Shown: piece after piece, positions 11,928 through 22,926 of the stretch
Layout of the letters: each line of letters starts with the position of its first letter
How positions within the stretch are numbered: position 1 is the stretch's first letter
Source of the DNA: Isoetes taiwanensis
Lineage: Eukaryota > Streptophyta > Lycopodiopsida > Isoetales > Isoetaceae
Reading direction: 5' to 3'
Assembly: GCA_021234155.1 (NCBI GenBank)
Contig: JAJEKV010000136.1
Span: 1,118,001 to 1,182,000, forward strand
DNA: 64,000 nt
Notes under the pieces: model-generated
Seen by the model: the letters and a program-made list of their open reading frames with translations, nothing else
Told to the model about the DNA's origin: nothing
Database searches by the model: none
Translations under genes and position numbers: made by a program

Positions 11928-13304
11928 ATGAGCATGGCCAAGGAAGAGAATGGCAGCATGGTATGGAAACTTGGTGAGCGGGCAACTAGCGATGTTATTG
12001 TCAGGCTACGGACGAGTGATGGGAGAGATGATTGGTTTTATTCTCATTCTGCAGTGCTCTGTGAGAAGAGCAACTATTTTGCTGCTCGGCTTTCAGACGA
12101 TTGGCCCACATGCCATCTGCTCGATTCAAGAAATTGCATTGATTTGGTCTGTCTTGAAAGTGAAGTGGATTACTATGTGTCACTGTTAAGGATTTTGTAT
12201 ATTGATGATGGATTAGTCATGAATTCATGGCACAATGTAAAGTGTGCTCTAGGCATTTTAAAAGTGGCTGCAAAACTTGGTTGTGATGCTATTGTGGAGA
12301 AATGTGTGAAGTACTTGGAGGCGGTTCCGTGGGAAGAGAATGAAGAGGAAGAAATTTTAAAGATTTTACCTACTCTTGGACCGATTGTGGTTCCTGTGCT
12401 GGCTAGACTTCAGCCCGTTGATGCAGACTCTGTCCGAAATGTTTTTCTTTCAGCATTGAGGGTCGCAACAACTGCAGGAAAAAAGGCAAAATCTTTCTTG
12501 CTAGAGTCTTTTCCGAGCGATTTAAAAGTTTCCGCACAAGAGCAGGTTGAATATATGCTTGTTGAGGATGATGATGCTCCCCTTCTTATTGCAGATGACA
12601 ATATCAAGAAAGAATTTAGAAAATACTTCCTTGAACTCTTTGAGTGTTTTAAGCTTGAACTAGAAGATGTGATCTGTAGTCAAGATGGCAATGCTGAAAA
12701 TGAAGGTTGGGAGGAAGATGTTTTTGAGGTAGTCTCAGACCTTGCTTGGGCATCTCGAATACTGTCAAAGGTCAATCTCTTGGATGTGTTTGTGCAGCGC
12801 TGGGCTGATTCATCGAATGAGATTATTTCAATTTTGAAAGATGCAAGGATGCAGTCAATTTTATGGAATACAAAATTCAAAGTGGTTGAACTTACAGCAA
12901 AAGTTTTGGATGCTGTTGGTTATGGTAGTGTGCTGCTCCCAGCAGATAAAAGAGCACAACTTGTGAAGGTATGGCTCCCGTACATAAGGGAAATCAAGCC
13001 AGTATTTGAGGCCAACTTTTCAGAAGGAAGGATGTCTTTGCAGCTAGACAGTGAAATGTGCCAAAGTATCGAATCGGCATTTGTTTCTCTTATTTTATCC
13101 CTGCCATCTGTTGAACAGGCTGCTATACTGGCGGAATGGCTGAATAATGAGCAAACGAGATATCCAGATCTTAGTGAAGCATTTGAGGTCTGGTGTTTCC
13201 GTAGCAAGGCTGCAAAGCGAAGGCTTACTAGTCTTGGAATGGATGGGCTAACAAATTTACAAATATTTGGCAATGCGGCGGGAAGTAAAAGTCTTGTTAT
13301 ATGA
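11928..13304 (+). CDS. BTB/POZ domain protein, At3g05675-like
   Basis: This single-exon frame encodes 458 residues. Residues about 18-110 form a BTB/POZ fold: SDVIVRLRTSDGRDDWFYSH, then SAVLCEKSNYFAARLSDDWP, then LLRILYIDDG. The rest is helical and acidic. It resembles the plant At3g05675-type BTB proteins (about 440 residues), which are thought to act as CUL3 ubiquitin-ligase adaptors. That role is family knowledge and is not shown here. The first two in-frame Met codons are three codons apart (11928 and 11937); I kept the first. The frame starts only 131 bp after the Rpp14-type stop on the same strand, leaving little room for a separate promoter. An AATAAA lies at 13684-13689. There is no break in the frame. 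Confidence 0.85.
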   Translation: MSMAKEENGSMVWKLGERATSDVIVRLRTSDGRDDWFYSHSAVLCEKSNYFAARLSDDWPTCHLLDSRNCIDLVCLESEVDYYVSLLRILYIDDGLVMNSWHNVKCALGILKVAAKLGCDAIVEKCVKYLEAVPWEENEEEEILKILPTLGPIVVPVLARLQPVDADSVRNVFLSALRVATTAGKKAKSFLLESFPSDLKVSAQEQVEYMLVEDDDAPLLIADDNIKKEFRKYFLELFECFKLELEDVICSQDGNAENEGWEEDVFEVVSDLAWASRILSKVNLLDVFVQRWADSSNEIISILKDARMQSILWNTKFKVVELTAKVLDAVGYGSVLLPADKRAQLVKVWLPYIREIKPVFEANFSEGRMSLQLDSEMCQSIESAFVSLILSLPSVEQAAILAEWLNNEQTRYPDLSEAFEVWCFRSKAAKRRLTSLGMDGLTNLQIFGNAAGSKSLVI

Positions 13305-13683
13305 TGCACATTTCCTTGGTATGGTGTGATGTTTTGGAAACTAAGTTGCCAAAACATTTCGAGGAGTACCACGTACTGAATCTATTTCCAAGCTTGCTGT
13401 GGTGGAATACAGATTTCCTGCAATATTTATTATTATTATTTAGTGGAATTATTGAGGGATTACAGCCTCAAATTATTAAAAGTATATGTAGAGCAAGGGA
13501 GCTCGTAAAGAAGACAGTTTTTTTTGCTATAAAACTTGCAATTATCTTGTGAAAATTTGCCAGTTTTCAACCATACACCTCTACTTCATTGCAATTGGTG
13601 AAGGCGTACAAACACCATTATATTCTATTTTTCTGTTTTCGTTTGAATGCTGGAAGAGGTTTAATTCTTTTTCAAGACAAAGT

Positions 13684-13689
13684 AATAAA
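13684..13689 (+). terminator. Candidate polyadenylation signal of the BTB gene
   Basis: AATAAA lies 380 bp downstream of the BTB stop codon. It is the first canonical hexamer I noticed on this strand after the gene. Confidence 0.35.
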
Positions 13690-13786
13690 TAAGTCAAGCT
13701 AGTAAAGCCTTCGGGAGACGCACCTGTTACGCTCATGGAAACTATTTCCATTTATACAAGTGACTTTTGCGTGCTATACTCTCTAA

Positions 13787-13809
13787 CTCTTTTTTTTTTT
13801 TTTTTTTTT
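13787..13809. repeat. Poly(T) tract
   Basis: A run of about 22 T. It could be the A-tail of a minus-strand retroelement insertion or a simple repeat. No element body was recognised beside it. Confidence 0.5.
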
Positions 13810-14138
13810 GTTTGTACGGGAACATTGGGTTCAAATCCCAAATATTGAGTTGGCTTTTAGATCCATCCTCTCCTCACAAATGTAATTTTCACGGATTGAG
13901 TTCATACTGCACGTTGTATTGCATGTTTAATTTTTATTTTTGAATTTATAGATTTGCTAACGTAGCTTGCATTTGATAATTGTGGGTTGCCCTTGTAACT
14001 ATGTTGTCGGTAGGAACTCAATATATATGAGAGTTGATTAGGTTAGTAGTTTGATGTGCTGGGGAGGGTGCAGGGAAGATGGTGTGTGTAGGGTGGCATT
14101 GTGAACTTGCTGGAAGTCTGGAGGTGACGGCGACATCT

Positions 14139-14180
14139 TGTGTGTGTGCATGCGTGCATGTGCACGCGTGCATGCGCGCA
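14139..14180. repeat. 42-nt alternating pyrimidine/purine tract
   Basis: Every step is T/C followed by G/A, mixing TG, CA and CG (for example GCACGCGTGCATGCGCGCA). This type of sequence can adopt Z-DNA. A short tandem copy of AGTTCATTTGTGTATTTGTG follows at about 14191-14237. Confidence 0.7.
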
Positions 14181-16117
14181 GTTGGATGGCAGTTCATTTG
14201 TGTATTTGTGTGAAAGTTCATTTGTGTATTTGTGTGAAGGTTAATTGATGTGTGTGTAGGTGTGTGCATTAGCTTTGCGTTATTGTTTATTTAGCGTACG
14301 TATACTTTAAGGTATGTGCTTGCGAAGTATATTGCAAAGGGTATCGACTTGCTAGGCATGTTAGTACAACATGTTGATGGGCGGAGTGGGCTTGAGGGCA
14401 TTTATGTTATTGAAACATATGCACTTGGATGAGAGTATGTGATAGGTGAGAGATATTGAATAGAAGAGGTTGATATGTTCTCATTAATTATGCGTGTTTG
14501 AGCTTATGACTATCAAATTTGAATGATGGATGTTGACTATGAAGGCATGTTGATATGATTGAGGGAGTTTAAACTGTTGTAACAACACGGAATTGCTATG
14601 CAGCTTCAGGTAAAGTGATATGATACATTTATCCTTGAGGTGAGCCCAGTTGGACCCACTTTGTAGTTCTTGATGGATGTGTGAAATGGGCCACTGCATA
14701 GAACATGCAGTTTTACGCCTAATATTATCACCTGAATATGTTACTGTCATAAAGGAAGCAAAGATTAGGTTGCACTCGAAGAAACAATGCAATGCTAGAG
14801 AAAGAATCCGAACTTAATCATCCTTCACGTTCGTATAGACGCGAATTAAGTTTGTTGGAGGAAGTCAACTAGATATATAGCTTTAAACTAAACCCTACGA
14901 AATCGATTTGGTACTTGTAGTACGAAAGCGGTTGGACATCTTGCAAGGAACATCATGCAAGGCTAGTGTGGTCTGGAACATGGGTGTTTCATAAGGTCAA
15001 AGCTAAATAGCATGCGAATTTGTTGCAATCATCATGATGAGACATCTTACTTGCTTTGAGAGAGGGCAGGATCGTCTGCTCATTGTCATATTGTGGACAA
15101 GGGACATGATTTTGTAAACTTCAGTGGAATGCATGTTGGGATTGGGGAGCTGTTGCATTCAAAAGATAGGGGTTGTTTTTTGCAATGTTATTAGACATGG
15201 CTTGTGGGCCTTGCAGAGCTTCTCATTTACCATAGTTGTGGAGGAGAGCGTTTATAAGTGTGGGTGGTTTTTAAGTCGTTTTGACTGTGATGATGGTGAA
15301 TACGGTTGCATCCTATGAGGTGTGTTGTGTTGGTGAACCTTTGCAACGGGTTTGCATAGGGATTGGGGTTTGTTGAGTGATTAATGGGTGAGTTGTTGTG
15401 ACAGTCATTTGGAATTCGTTGGAGTCAATTACGAATGTGTTAGGCATCGACACATAGATCGACTTGCTTCTGAAGCTAGGGCATTGATGTGCTGAACAGG
15501 TTATAGGGTTAAGACTATGTGGCTGTGTACGGTTCTTATTGGAAGGTAGCAAGTTTACTAGGATGGGTGGCATCCTCTTTTCTATGTATGTGTTAGAGAA
15601 GTACTAGAGGGAAGGGCAGGGCATGTAGAAGTGTAATGGGATGTCTGATATGTTTTTGTATGTATGAGCTTCTTTTGCTTGAATTTGGGTGTCGTGGTCA
15701 GTTTTGATGCTCATTTCCTGTGTTTTTTTTTTTTTTGTGTGGAAATCATAGGCTTCATGCACAAGTGATGGAGATATGGCGAGAAATGGATGAATCAGCT
15801 CGGATGAGCGATGTCCTCTTAACTGATGCTTTGTGTGAACTGAAGGAGCATTTTGAGATTGTTTTGTGATCTATTTGTTTTCTTATTTGAATGGGCTTGT
15901 TGTTGTTATAGAGGTGAGCAGATGGACATGATTTACATTGGAGTGCGTGTTTGTTTTGAGATGGGTATTTTATATTCAAGCATGCTTTGGAATGATCATA
16001 CAAGGATATTCTATTGCTATAGGTGGCTGCACAGAGCTACTAGCATGAGAAGCTTGGGATTAGTAATTGGCAATCAATTGTTATTGATTGGGTGAGTGGT
16101 TTGGTTTTATATTGGTT

Positions 16118-16869
16118 TTATCCAAACACACCATCAACCACATCAATTGACCATTGAACGCATGCTTTTACTCCATGAAATCCTTTTTGTGTCTTGATTC
16201 TGGACATTACCTTGCTGTTGCATGCCTTGCATTGAAGTTTAATCGAGGGAATAAGAAATGGCCTAGGGGTGAGCCACAATGTGTGCGTCATTGTGGAGTG
16301 AGCCATTTGGAAGCATAAACTAGCAAGCATGCTACAAGGACTAGTATGAATCGAAGCAAAGGGGTGGAATGCCACTTGAATGAATTGATGTGATTGATTT
16401 TTAAGGTTTAAACTACTGTTGTTGTTTTAGATGTGTATGTTTAAGAACTTGATTATGGATTTCATGAGTTTGTAGTGGAGTTATGCCTTGTTCTATGCTT
16501 GTGAGAAAAGGAATTGGTTTCTATCATCTTAGATTTGGTTATTGCATTTGAATGTACGAAATTACTGTCCCATGAAAGGAGTGAAATTGCGATCAATTGT
16601 TATTGAATGGATGAGCGGTTTGGTTTTATCTTGAAAATGATTGTTGAGGTGATATTGATGTATGAGACTTTTACCGAATACACCACCAAACGTATCAATC
16701 AGCCATTGGATTCGTGCTTTTAATCCAAGGAATATTTTTTGTATCTCAATTCTGGGCGCCGCCCTGCTGTTGCATACCTTGCATTGAAGTTTAATGGAGG
16801 AAATAAGAAACAGACTAAAGGAGAGGCACAATGTATGTGTCTTTGTGGAGTGGACTATTTGAAAGCATA
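16118..16869. repeat. Tandem-duplicated non-coding block, copy 1 and left part of copy 2
   Basis: Copy 1 spans about 16118-16640. Copy 2 starts at about 16675 and is cut at 16869. Shared landmarks are ACACCA near the start, TTGCATTGAAGTTTAAT, then CACAATGTGTGCGTC (copy 2 ATGTATGTGTC), and TTGGAAGCATA/TTGAAAGCATA. The remainder of copy 2 resumes at 18068. No coding capacity was recognised. Confidence 0.6.
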
Positions 16870-18067
16870 GATAATATAAGATAAGATAAGATAAAGAGAT
16901 TCTTAAAGGGAACCCAATCGCATTATGGGGCCAGTACATGCAGAGGGTAGAAGCCCGACTAAAACTTGAGGACTAGGCCCCATCATCAAACAAAATAACA
17001 AAATAAATTAAAGAAGAAATAACGCTAATGATGTTGGAGGCACTAAAGATAATCCAACCAGGGATTGCGAGGCCATTGGTCGCAAATGAGAGCTGAGCCT
17101 CCCCTGTACACTGCCCACTTTTTTCTGAAGTCTTTCCTCTCGCACCTTCCAGATGCTGTGGCCCCTCCTGCTGTTGTGCATCCATATCTTCTGTTTGTAC
17201 ATCCATTTCGACTGGTTCGCATGATCGTCAGTCTACATTGCGATCTGAACATGAACTCTTCAGTCTGAACATTTGCATCAACGAGTGTTGGCGCACTAGA
17301 AACTGAAGATGGCTACGATCCTGACTTTTTCAAAATGGTGGAGAAAAGGAGATGCAGAAAATCATATAGGAGCACCTGCTCTATGCAGAATTCCTTACCT
17401 TTGAAGTATCCTTCGTGTGATCATGTCTCAATTCGACAACAACTCGAAGCAAGGGGGTACATGCAGTTCGATGCTAAGCAGCTAGTCCAACATCGTCTGG
17501 GACCTCGCTTGTTTCTTCGCCATCTCTCTTACGGGTCATGACGTGAGATACATGGAAGAAAGCAAGGAAGCAAGGAGGCTAACTTAGGGAAATTAACCGA
17601 GCTGGGGAAACCAGATCTGATGGAAAATTGAAGTGGCAAGAAACAGATCTGGGGGTGAAACTGGAGCTGGGAAAAAACCAAGTTAGTCTGGGGAACTATA
17701 GGCCGTAGACACTTGGAATTTAAAACGAGGCAAGGGAGAAGTATTGCACATAAGACGTTGGATGCCCAGAATTCAAGACAGGAAACTCAAAAATGACGTA
17801 CGCACAACATTATGGGGGTGTAGGGGCAAAACCTTAATGAGAGAATAGGTAGGGAAGAAGTGTTGCATGTAGGACATTTTGGATGCTCAGAATCCAAAAT
17901 GGGGACTCAAAAATGATGTACACATATACACGATAGTTTGGGGTCTATGAGCAAAACCCTAGTGAGAGAATGTGGACCAGCTCCTAAGCCTAGAGAGATA
18001 ATGTCCCCTAGTTCTATAGAGAAGGTGGGCATGCACTAGTGAGACAGTGGGCAGGCGCTAGTGAGAG
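16870..18067. mobile_element. About 1.2-kb insertion splitting a duplicated block
   Basis: Copy 1 reads GCATAAACTAGCAAGCATG without interruption. In copy 2 the sequence breaks after GCATA and resumes at ACTAGAAAGCATGG, so these bases are an insertion. Its left end is a (GATAA)n run (about 16877-16895); on the minus strand this would be a simple-repeat tail like that of some plant LINEs. No reverse transcriptase is visible. Inside, a unit of about 121 bp is duplicated (about 17725-17846 and 17847-17966). Confidence 0.5.
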
Positions 18068-18350
18068 ACTAGAAAGCATGGTACAAGGAATAGTGTGCAT
18101 CGGAGCGAACGAGAGGAATGCCACTTGAATGAACAGATGTGGTTGGTTTTTAAGCTTTAAACTACTGTTGTTGTTTAGATGTATCTGTTTGAAAAATTTG
18201 ACTATGTATTTAATGAGCTTGTAATGGAGATATGCCTTGTCCTATGGTTGATAGGGAAGAAATTGATTTGTATCATCTTAGGTTTTCTTATTGCATTCGA
18301 AAGGCTAGAATGTATGCTTCTTGTCACGTAAAAGGAGTGAAATTGTTTTG
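18068..18350. repeat. Right part of duplicated block, copy 2
   Basis: It matches the right part of copy 1 (about 16320-16590) with landmarks GGAATGCCACTTGAATGAA, TTAAACTACTGTTGTTGTT and AAAGGAGTGAAATTG. It shows that the insertion at 16870-18067 is flanked by one original sequence. Confidence 0.6.
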
Positions 18351-18479
18351 TGCCAAGAAAATTGGGGAGGGAGGGTTCAAATTCGAGCACGGGTGATGCC
18401 TCATGTTGAGGGTTATGTGCTAAGTTGTGTTATTCTGTTAGCATTAAGCTTGCCCAATGTTTGTTAATAAAGAAGTTTG

Positions 18480-21400
18480 TATTTTTCTAAGCATTGGGAT
18501 TTGGTTTTATTGAGTGTTTTCAATTATCTACTTACTTAAAAAGTTTTTGCCCTTTCTCTCTCACGCCGGTTTCCCCTTTCCGGCCGCCGGATGTTACGCT
18601 TTTTCCGGCAAAAAACGCGTTTTTAGAATCTAAAAAGCATTTCCGGCGTAATTTTTGCCTTCCGGAACTTTCCCTCTCTGTCTTTGTTTTCCGGAATTTC
18701 CTTAGGCGTTTCGTATGTCCGGGCTAATCGGAAGGGCTCTTCTCGACAGCGGGCGTTAGGGAAGCAACGCTTCATCCGGCAACAACTCAAGTTCGGACAC
18801 ACACCTCATGCGGAGGCGAGCAAATCTTCTTCTTCCATTGCAGTAACTTAGTGTTTGTGTTTTGTTTGTTGTTTGTGTTTTTGGGTTTTGGTTTTGTCGT
18901 TAAAATTTGTTTGTTTTGATTTATTCCTTTATTGCCGGTTATCTTCCGGCTGAGCTAAAACATCTTTGAATCCGTTCTATAGCTGCAGTGGTTAGGGGAT
19001 AAACTTCTTTACACCAGCGTATTTGCAGATGCAAGGGTTAAGAATATGCAACTCGGGTGCTACAAATGCGGATTTTAGATAGTTTCAGGAAGAAATCTGA
19101 TCGGGCCGTCTTTGGCAAATGCTAAGTAAAATTAGAACTCTCATTAAGTATTAAGCTAATGTAATGGCGGATCACGGAACTTCGGTTATGTATTTGTTAT
19201 ATCATACGGGACCACAGCCTTGGCATTAAGCATGAATATATCTGACAAACAAATGGGCGGACCATTGTGGTGTTAGAGATCACCCATCAGGTAAGAACTT
19301 TTTTTCGTATGTAAACTTCATTGAAAGGGCGTTTAGGGTGCGTTTAGGGCGTTTAGGGTGTGACAAACACAACCTTCATCAAGGATGCGTTTAGGGTTTT
19401 AGATAGCAAGCGGCAAAGCAAGGTAGAGGCAAAGACACCGTGAGTCGCCGAAGATGGTATGATGCACGCACCAAAAATCAATGCGGTTTTCGATTTTTTG
19501 CGATGTTTGAAATAGTTCATTTGCTTAACTCTTGCATTTTGCAACTCTTGCATTTTTGCAGTCGGGTTTCTTATTTGAAGCAAGAGGAATCATTTGGAGC
19601 ATAGCCACAAAAACACTGCACCCTAAATCGCATTTTTACGGAGGTTTGTTTTACTTCTTCTATGTAAGCATATCCCATTGTTGAATGCCTTACTTAGCCT
19701 TTGTTTACGCACATGCTAAATGTGTCTCGTATCAAATCCTTGGCAATATTTCAGCCCTCTGACATTCTAAGCTTATCCTTGGTAGGATGGATGCATCTAC
19801 GACCAAGCATTGTGAGTAAGTATTGTATGAATCAGATTTTGTGTGTTTTGAGCGGGGCTAAAGATGTCTTCATCTCCTAGCTGCATTCTTGGCATTCAAT
19901 ATTTCTACCAGAATTTTCGTGGCATCGGCATCCAAGATATCCGACTGTTCCTTTTCCCAAAGCATATTTTAATGGTGCATTTATCGTGTATTTTCATGGA
20001 TTAATCTGCATTTCTCTGCATTTATTTTTAATCGTAGGAGCAAATCGATTGTGAAGCAAGTCTTTGAACCTGCGGATACATGGCCACAACTTTTTCTTTC
20101 AGATTTTTCCTCTCTGTTTTCACAAAAACTTGCACAAAAACTTGCGATTAAATCTTAGAAATCTTCTCTTCTCGGTGGCATTGGCTTTACATACGACATT
20201 GTCCTTAGGATTATGCATGGTTTATATTGCTAACATTTATGTATGGTTTATGAGATAGAATGCCAGACTGCATTCATCTTCGGACACATCTCGGCGCCTT
20301 GGAATATTAAAAAGAAGAAGAAGAAAATCTGTACAAGCACCTTTCGGTGAAACCCTTGCGTTTTGTTTTTCCTGAAAACATTTATTCCAGACTTGGCATA
20401 GGTATCATGGAGCTATGGCGCTGAGAACCGCTGTTTGTTCAGAGCTCAGAGCAGAAAATGGTATGTACGGTTTGGCCGTTTTAATCTCTCTCAGAATTTT
20501 TGCTATCTATATATTTTGAGGCAAGTTCGTTTACTTTCTTGAATGCCCAACCGGATAAAGATTCAAGATGGATATTGATAGTGTTCCTAAGATGGGCCAG
20601 GAGTTGGGTAAGACCAAGTAACACATGCCTTTTTTTCTTCTTCTCCTTTCCTTCTTTTTTTGCATGAGCATTCCATCAGATTCAATAGGAAATTCAAACC
20701 CGTTTTGTTCTGTGCATTGCATGTGAATTTGGTAGTCAGTTTTTGCAAAGCTTATCTTAACAGCAATGATTTCTAGACTTATATGCATTTCGTTTTGGAT
20801 GAAAAAAATTTTGTTTGAGCATTTGAGGATATGTTGAAGATATACAATTGAAAAAATACATACAATTTGCTAGACCGGGCTCTACGTTTGCTTCCTTATT
20901 TCTTATTTCTTCTTTATGCATTTTAGCAGGTGCCCAAATGGAGTACTCAATGTTTATGGGCATATAAGCTTTTGGCACTTGAGCCTATGTTCCTCCAAGG
21001 GCGATTTGTTCATATTCATTACTTGAGATATTATAATAGCTGTGCTTGGAGTCTGCTTATTTAATAATGCAAATGTAAGTCGAAGAGCATCATTACTAGC
21101 AGGAAGAGTACAGAACTTGCATGCAGGTACTTTGTTATTTCGTTCATCATTATGAACAGGACATGTGAGGCCCTTGCATGCTGGCACTTCTTCATCTTTA
21201 TTCGTCTTTGTCAGGTTTTATTTAGTCCAACAGTATTCATGTCTCCATGCTTTCTCATGTGGTTCAGACCTGTAGCAGCTTAAGCACAACTTTTGGACGA
21301 AATCTTTGTGTCAAAATTTCCATGTCTACAAGGGTTTGATGTCAGATGGCAATGTTGAAAATCTTAGTTGTCTATTTGAATCTGAAGGTCATGATATTCA

Positions 21401-21540
21401 CCTTGGCCTTTTATATAGAGAAAACACAAATTTTGAGATTTGGCTGAATGTGAACTGAAAAAATATTGAAGGAAGGCAACAAAAGTATAGTAACATTAAT
21501 TGTGTAAAGATTGACTACCATAAACGCTATATAGGCTAAG
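18480..21540. other. No supported gene
   Basis: A TTCCGG-rich patch lies at 18540-18730. Three TTTAGGG heptamers sit within about 30 bp near 19330-19358. An exon-like ATG start followed by a GTATGT donor lies at about 20416-20461. None extends into a gene I can build. Confidence 0.35.
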
Positions 21541-21736
21541 GATATTATAGTGCACTCATACTACCTCTTTGGAGACATTGAATGACGGAAGTTACACGCA
21601 GAGATAGAATAGAATAGAGGTGTCTTATGCATTGTGCAATAGTATCCACCTTATTATGCAATGTGTTGTTATAGATGCATAGATTATAATTACATAGATT
21701 GTTAGTGAAGACAAATGTTTGGTATAAAGTTTTCAT

Positions 21737-21832
21737 GATTTTGTAATCTTTGGTGTACAATGTCGAACTCCTGTTCAAGTTTGATTTTGTAATCTTTGGT
21801 GTTTAACAATGTCGAACTCCTGTTCAAGTTTG
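21737..21832. repeat. 48-bp tandem repeat, two copies
   Basis: GATTTTGTAATCTTTGGTGT followed by CAATGTCGAACTCCTGTTCA occurs twice in a row with one small indel. Confidence 0.65.
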
Positions 21833-22229
21833 AGCTTTTGTTATGTCCTATTTTTGCCATGACAATCAACAAGTTCCTTGGTTATATTTATCAAATCCGA
21901 TATGCATTCACGAACAACTATTATTGGAACCATGTACATAGAGACATTAGATGGAAAGACACAACCTATATATCACACTTACTAAGCGGAACATGCACTA
22001 GGCACAACACAAACATTTACGAAGGCGGTGTTAATGTAATCTTTATGGAAGAATAAAATTATCTTTCATTTTGGAACCTGTGTATGGCGAGGTTACATAC
22101 ATGGAAAGACATCACCAAAATACATATGGAAAGACATCACCAAAATTACCTTTGACATGAATTGTATGAGCCTTTACGGTCGATCTTTATTTATGTTAGT
22201 AGTTTAAACATCATACCACAGTGGCATCC

Positions 22230-22926
22230 CTGAGAATATATGCCGGGCAATGCCGGGCTCATGTGCATGGGGTTGCAAGCGGTGGAAATTGAGGAGCTCT
22301 TTGCAAAGCTCAAAGAAATAATTTGCACTGATGAGGTTGTCAAGTTGGAGCACTTCATCCAACTAATTGATGACTTCCTATTTGCTCAAGTCTATCCAAG
22401 GGAACGTTGTTTACGTGGATGTGCTTTGAGAGAGGTAGTAGCAAAAGAACTCACATGTGTTGGAATATGTAATGGAACCCATTACAATATTAGGCAATAT
22501 TAGGCCCTTGGTGATGTGTGCTATGTGGAGATGCAGATTTAGAGTTCCATCATGAACTAAAACATGTCAATGAGCCAGGACAAAATTTTGTGTTTGGATT
22601 TGTGTACCTATTTTTTGTTGGTGTACTTAACTACTTCTAAGGGTGATATTTTGAGCAGAAGTTTTGGATTCGTCTTTCCAAATTTTCATTCTTAGAGGTA
22701 GATTTAACATATTCGTTATAGAGCATTGTTTTCTCTGTTGATACATTGATAATCAAAGTTAATACATTGATAATACTGTTATTAGATAATTTCAATAACA
22801 AAAATATTACAAAAGCAAATATTGTTTATTCTTGCCTATATCAACATGCATATAGACGTTAAAGGCCGAGTAAAAACACATGCGCCCAAAACATTAGCCC
22901 GGCAACGCCGGGCACCCGTTTACTAG
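22230..22926 (+). mobile_element. Helitron-like element or inverted pair of Helitron-like ends
   Basis: The right end reads GCCCGGC-AAC-GCCGGGC (22897-22913), nine bases, then CTAG followed by T. That is the Helitron 3' signature: hairpin, short spacer, CTRR, insertion before T. The left end (22242-22258) is GCCGGGC-AAT-GCCGGGC. Its reverse complement matches the right hairpin with one arm base changed, and it shares the adjacent CT-ATGT flank. The pair is therefore inverted, about 700 bp apart. No Rep/helicase is encoded, so it would be non-autonomous. Two more copies of the terminus occur at 46892 and 48814. Confidence 0.5.

Noticed and set aside
12920-13372. 150-codon minus-strand frame
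   Set aside because: Antisense shadow of the BTB gene.
19329-19358. Interstitial telomere (TTTAGGG)n
   Set aside because: Only three TTTAGGG units, separated by 2-4 bases; not a telomeric array.
20416-20461. Exon-like start MALRTAVCSELRAEN with a GTATGT donor
   Set aside because: No following exon could be joined; too short to support a gene.
22240-22503. 87-codon frame beginning in the Helitron-like left hairpin
   Set aside because: Starts within the terminus itself and has no recognisable domain.
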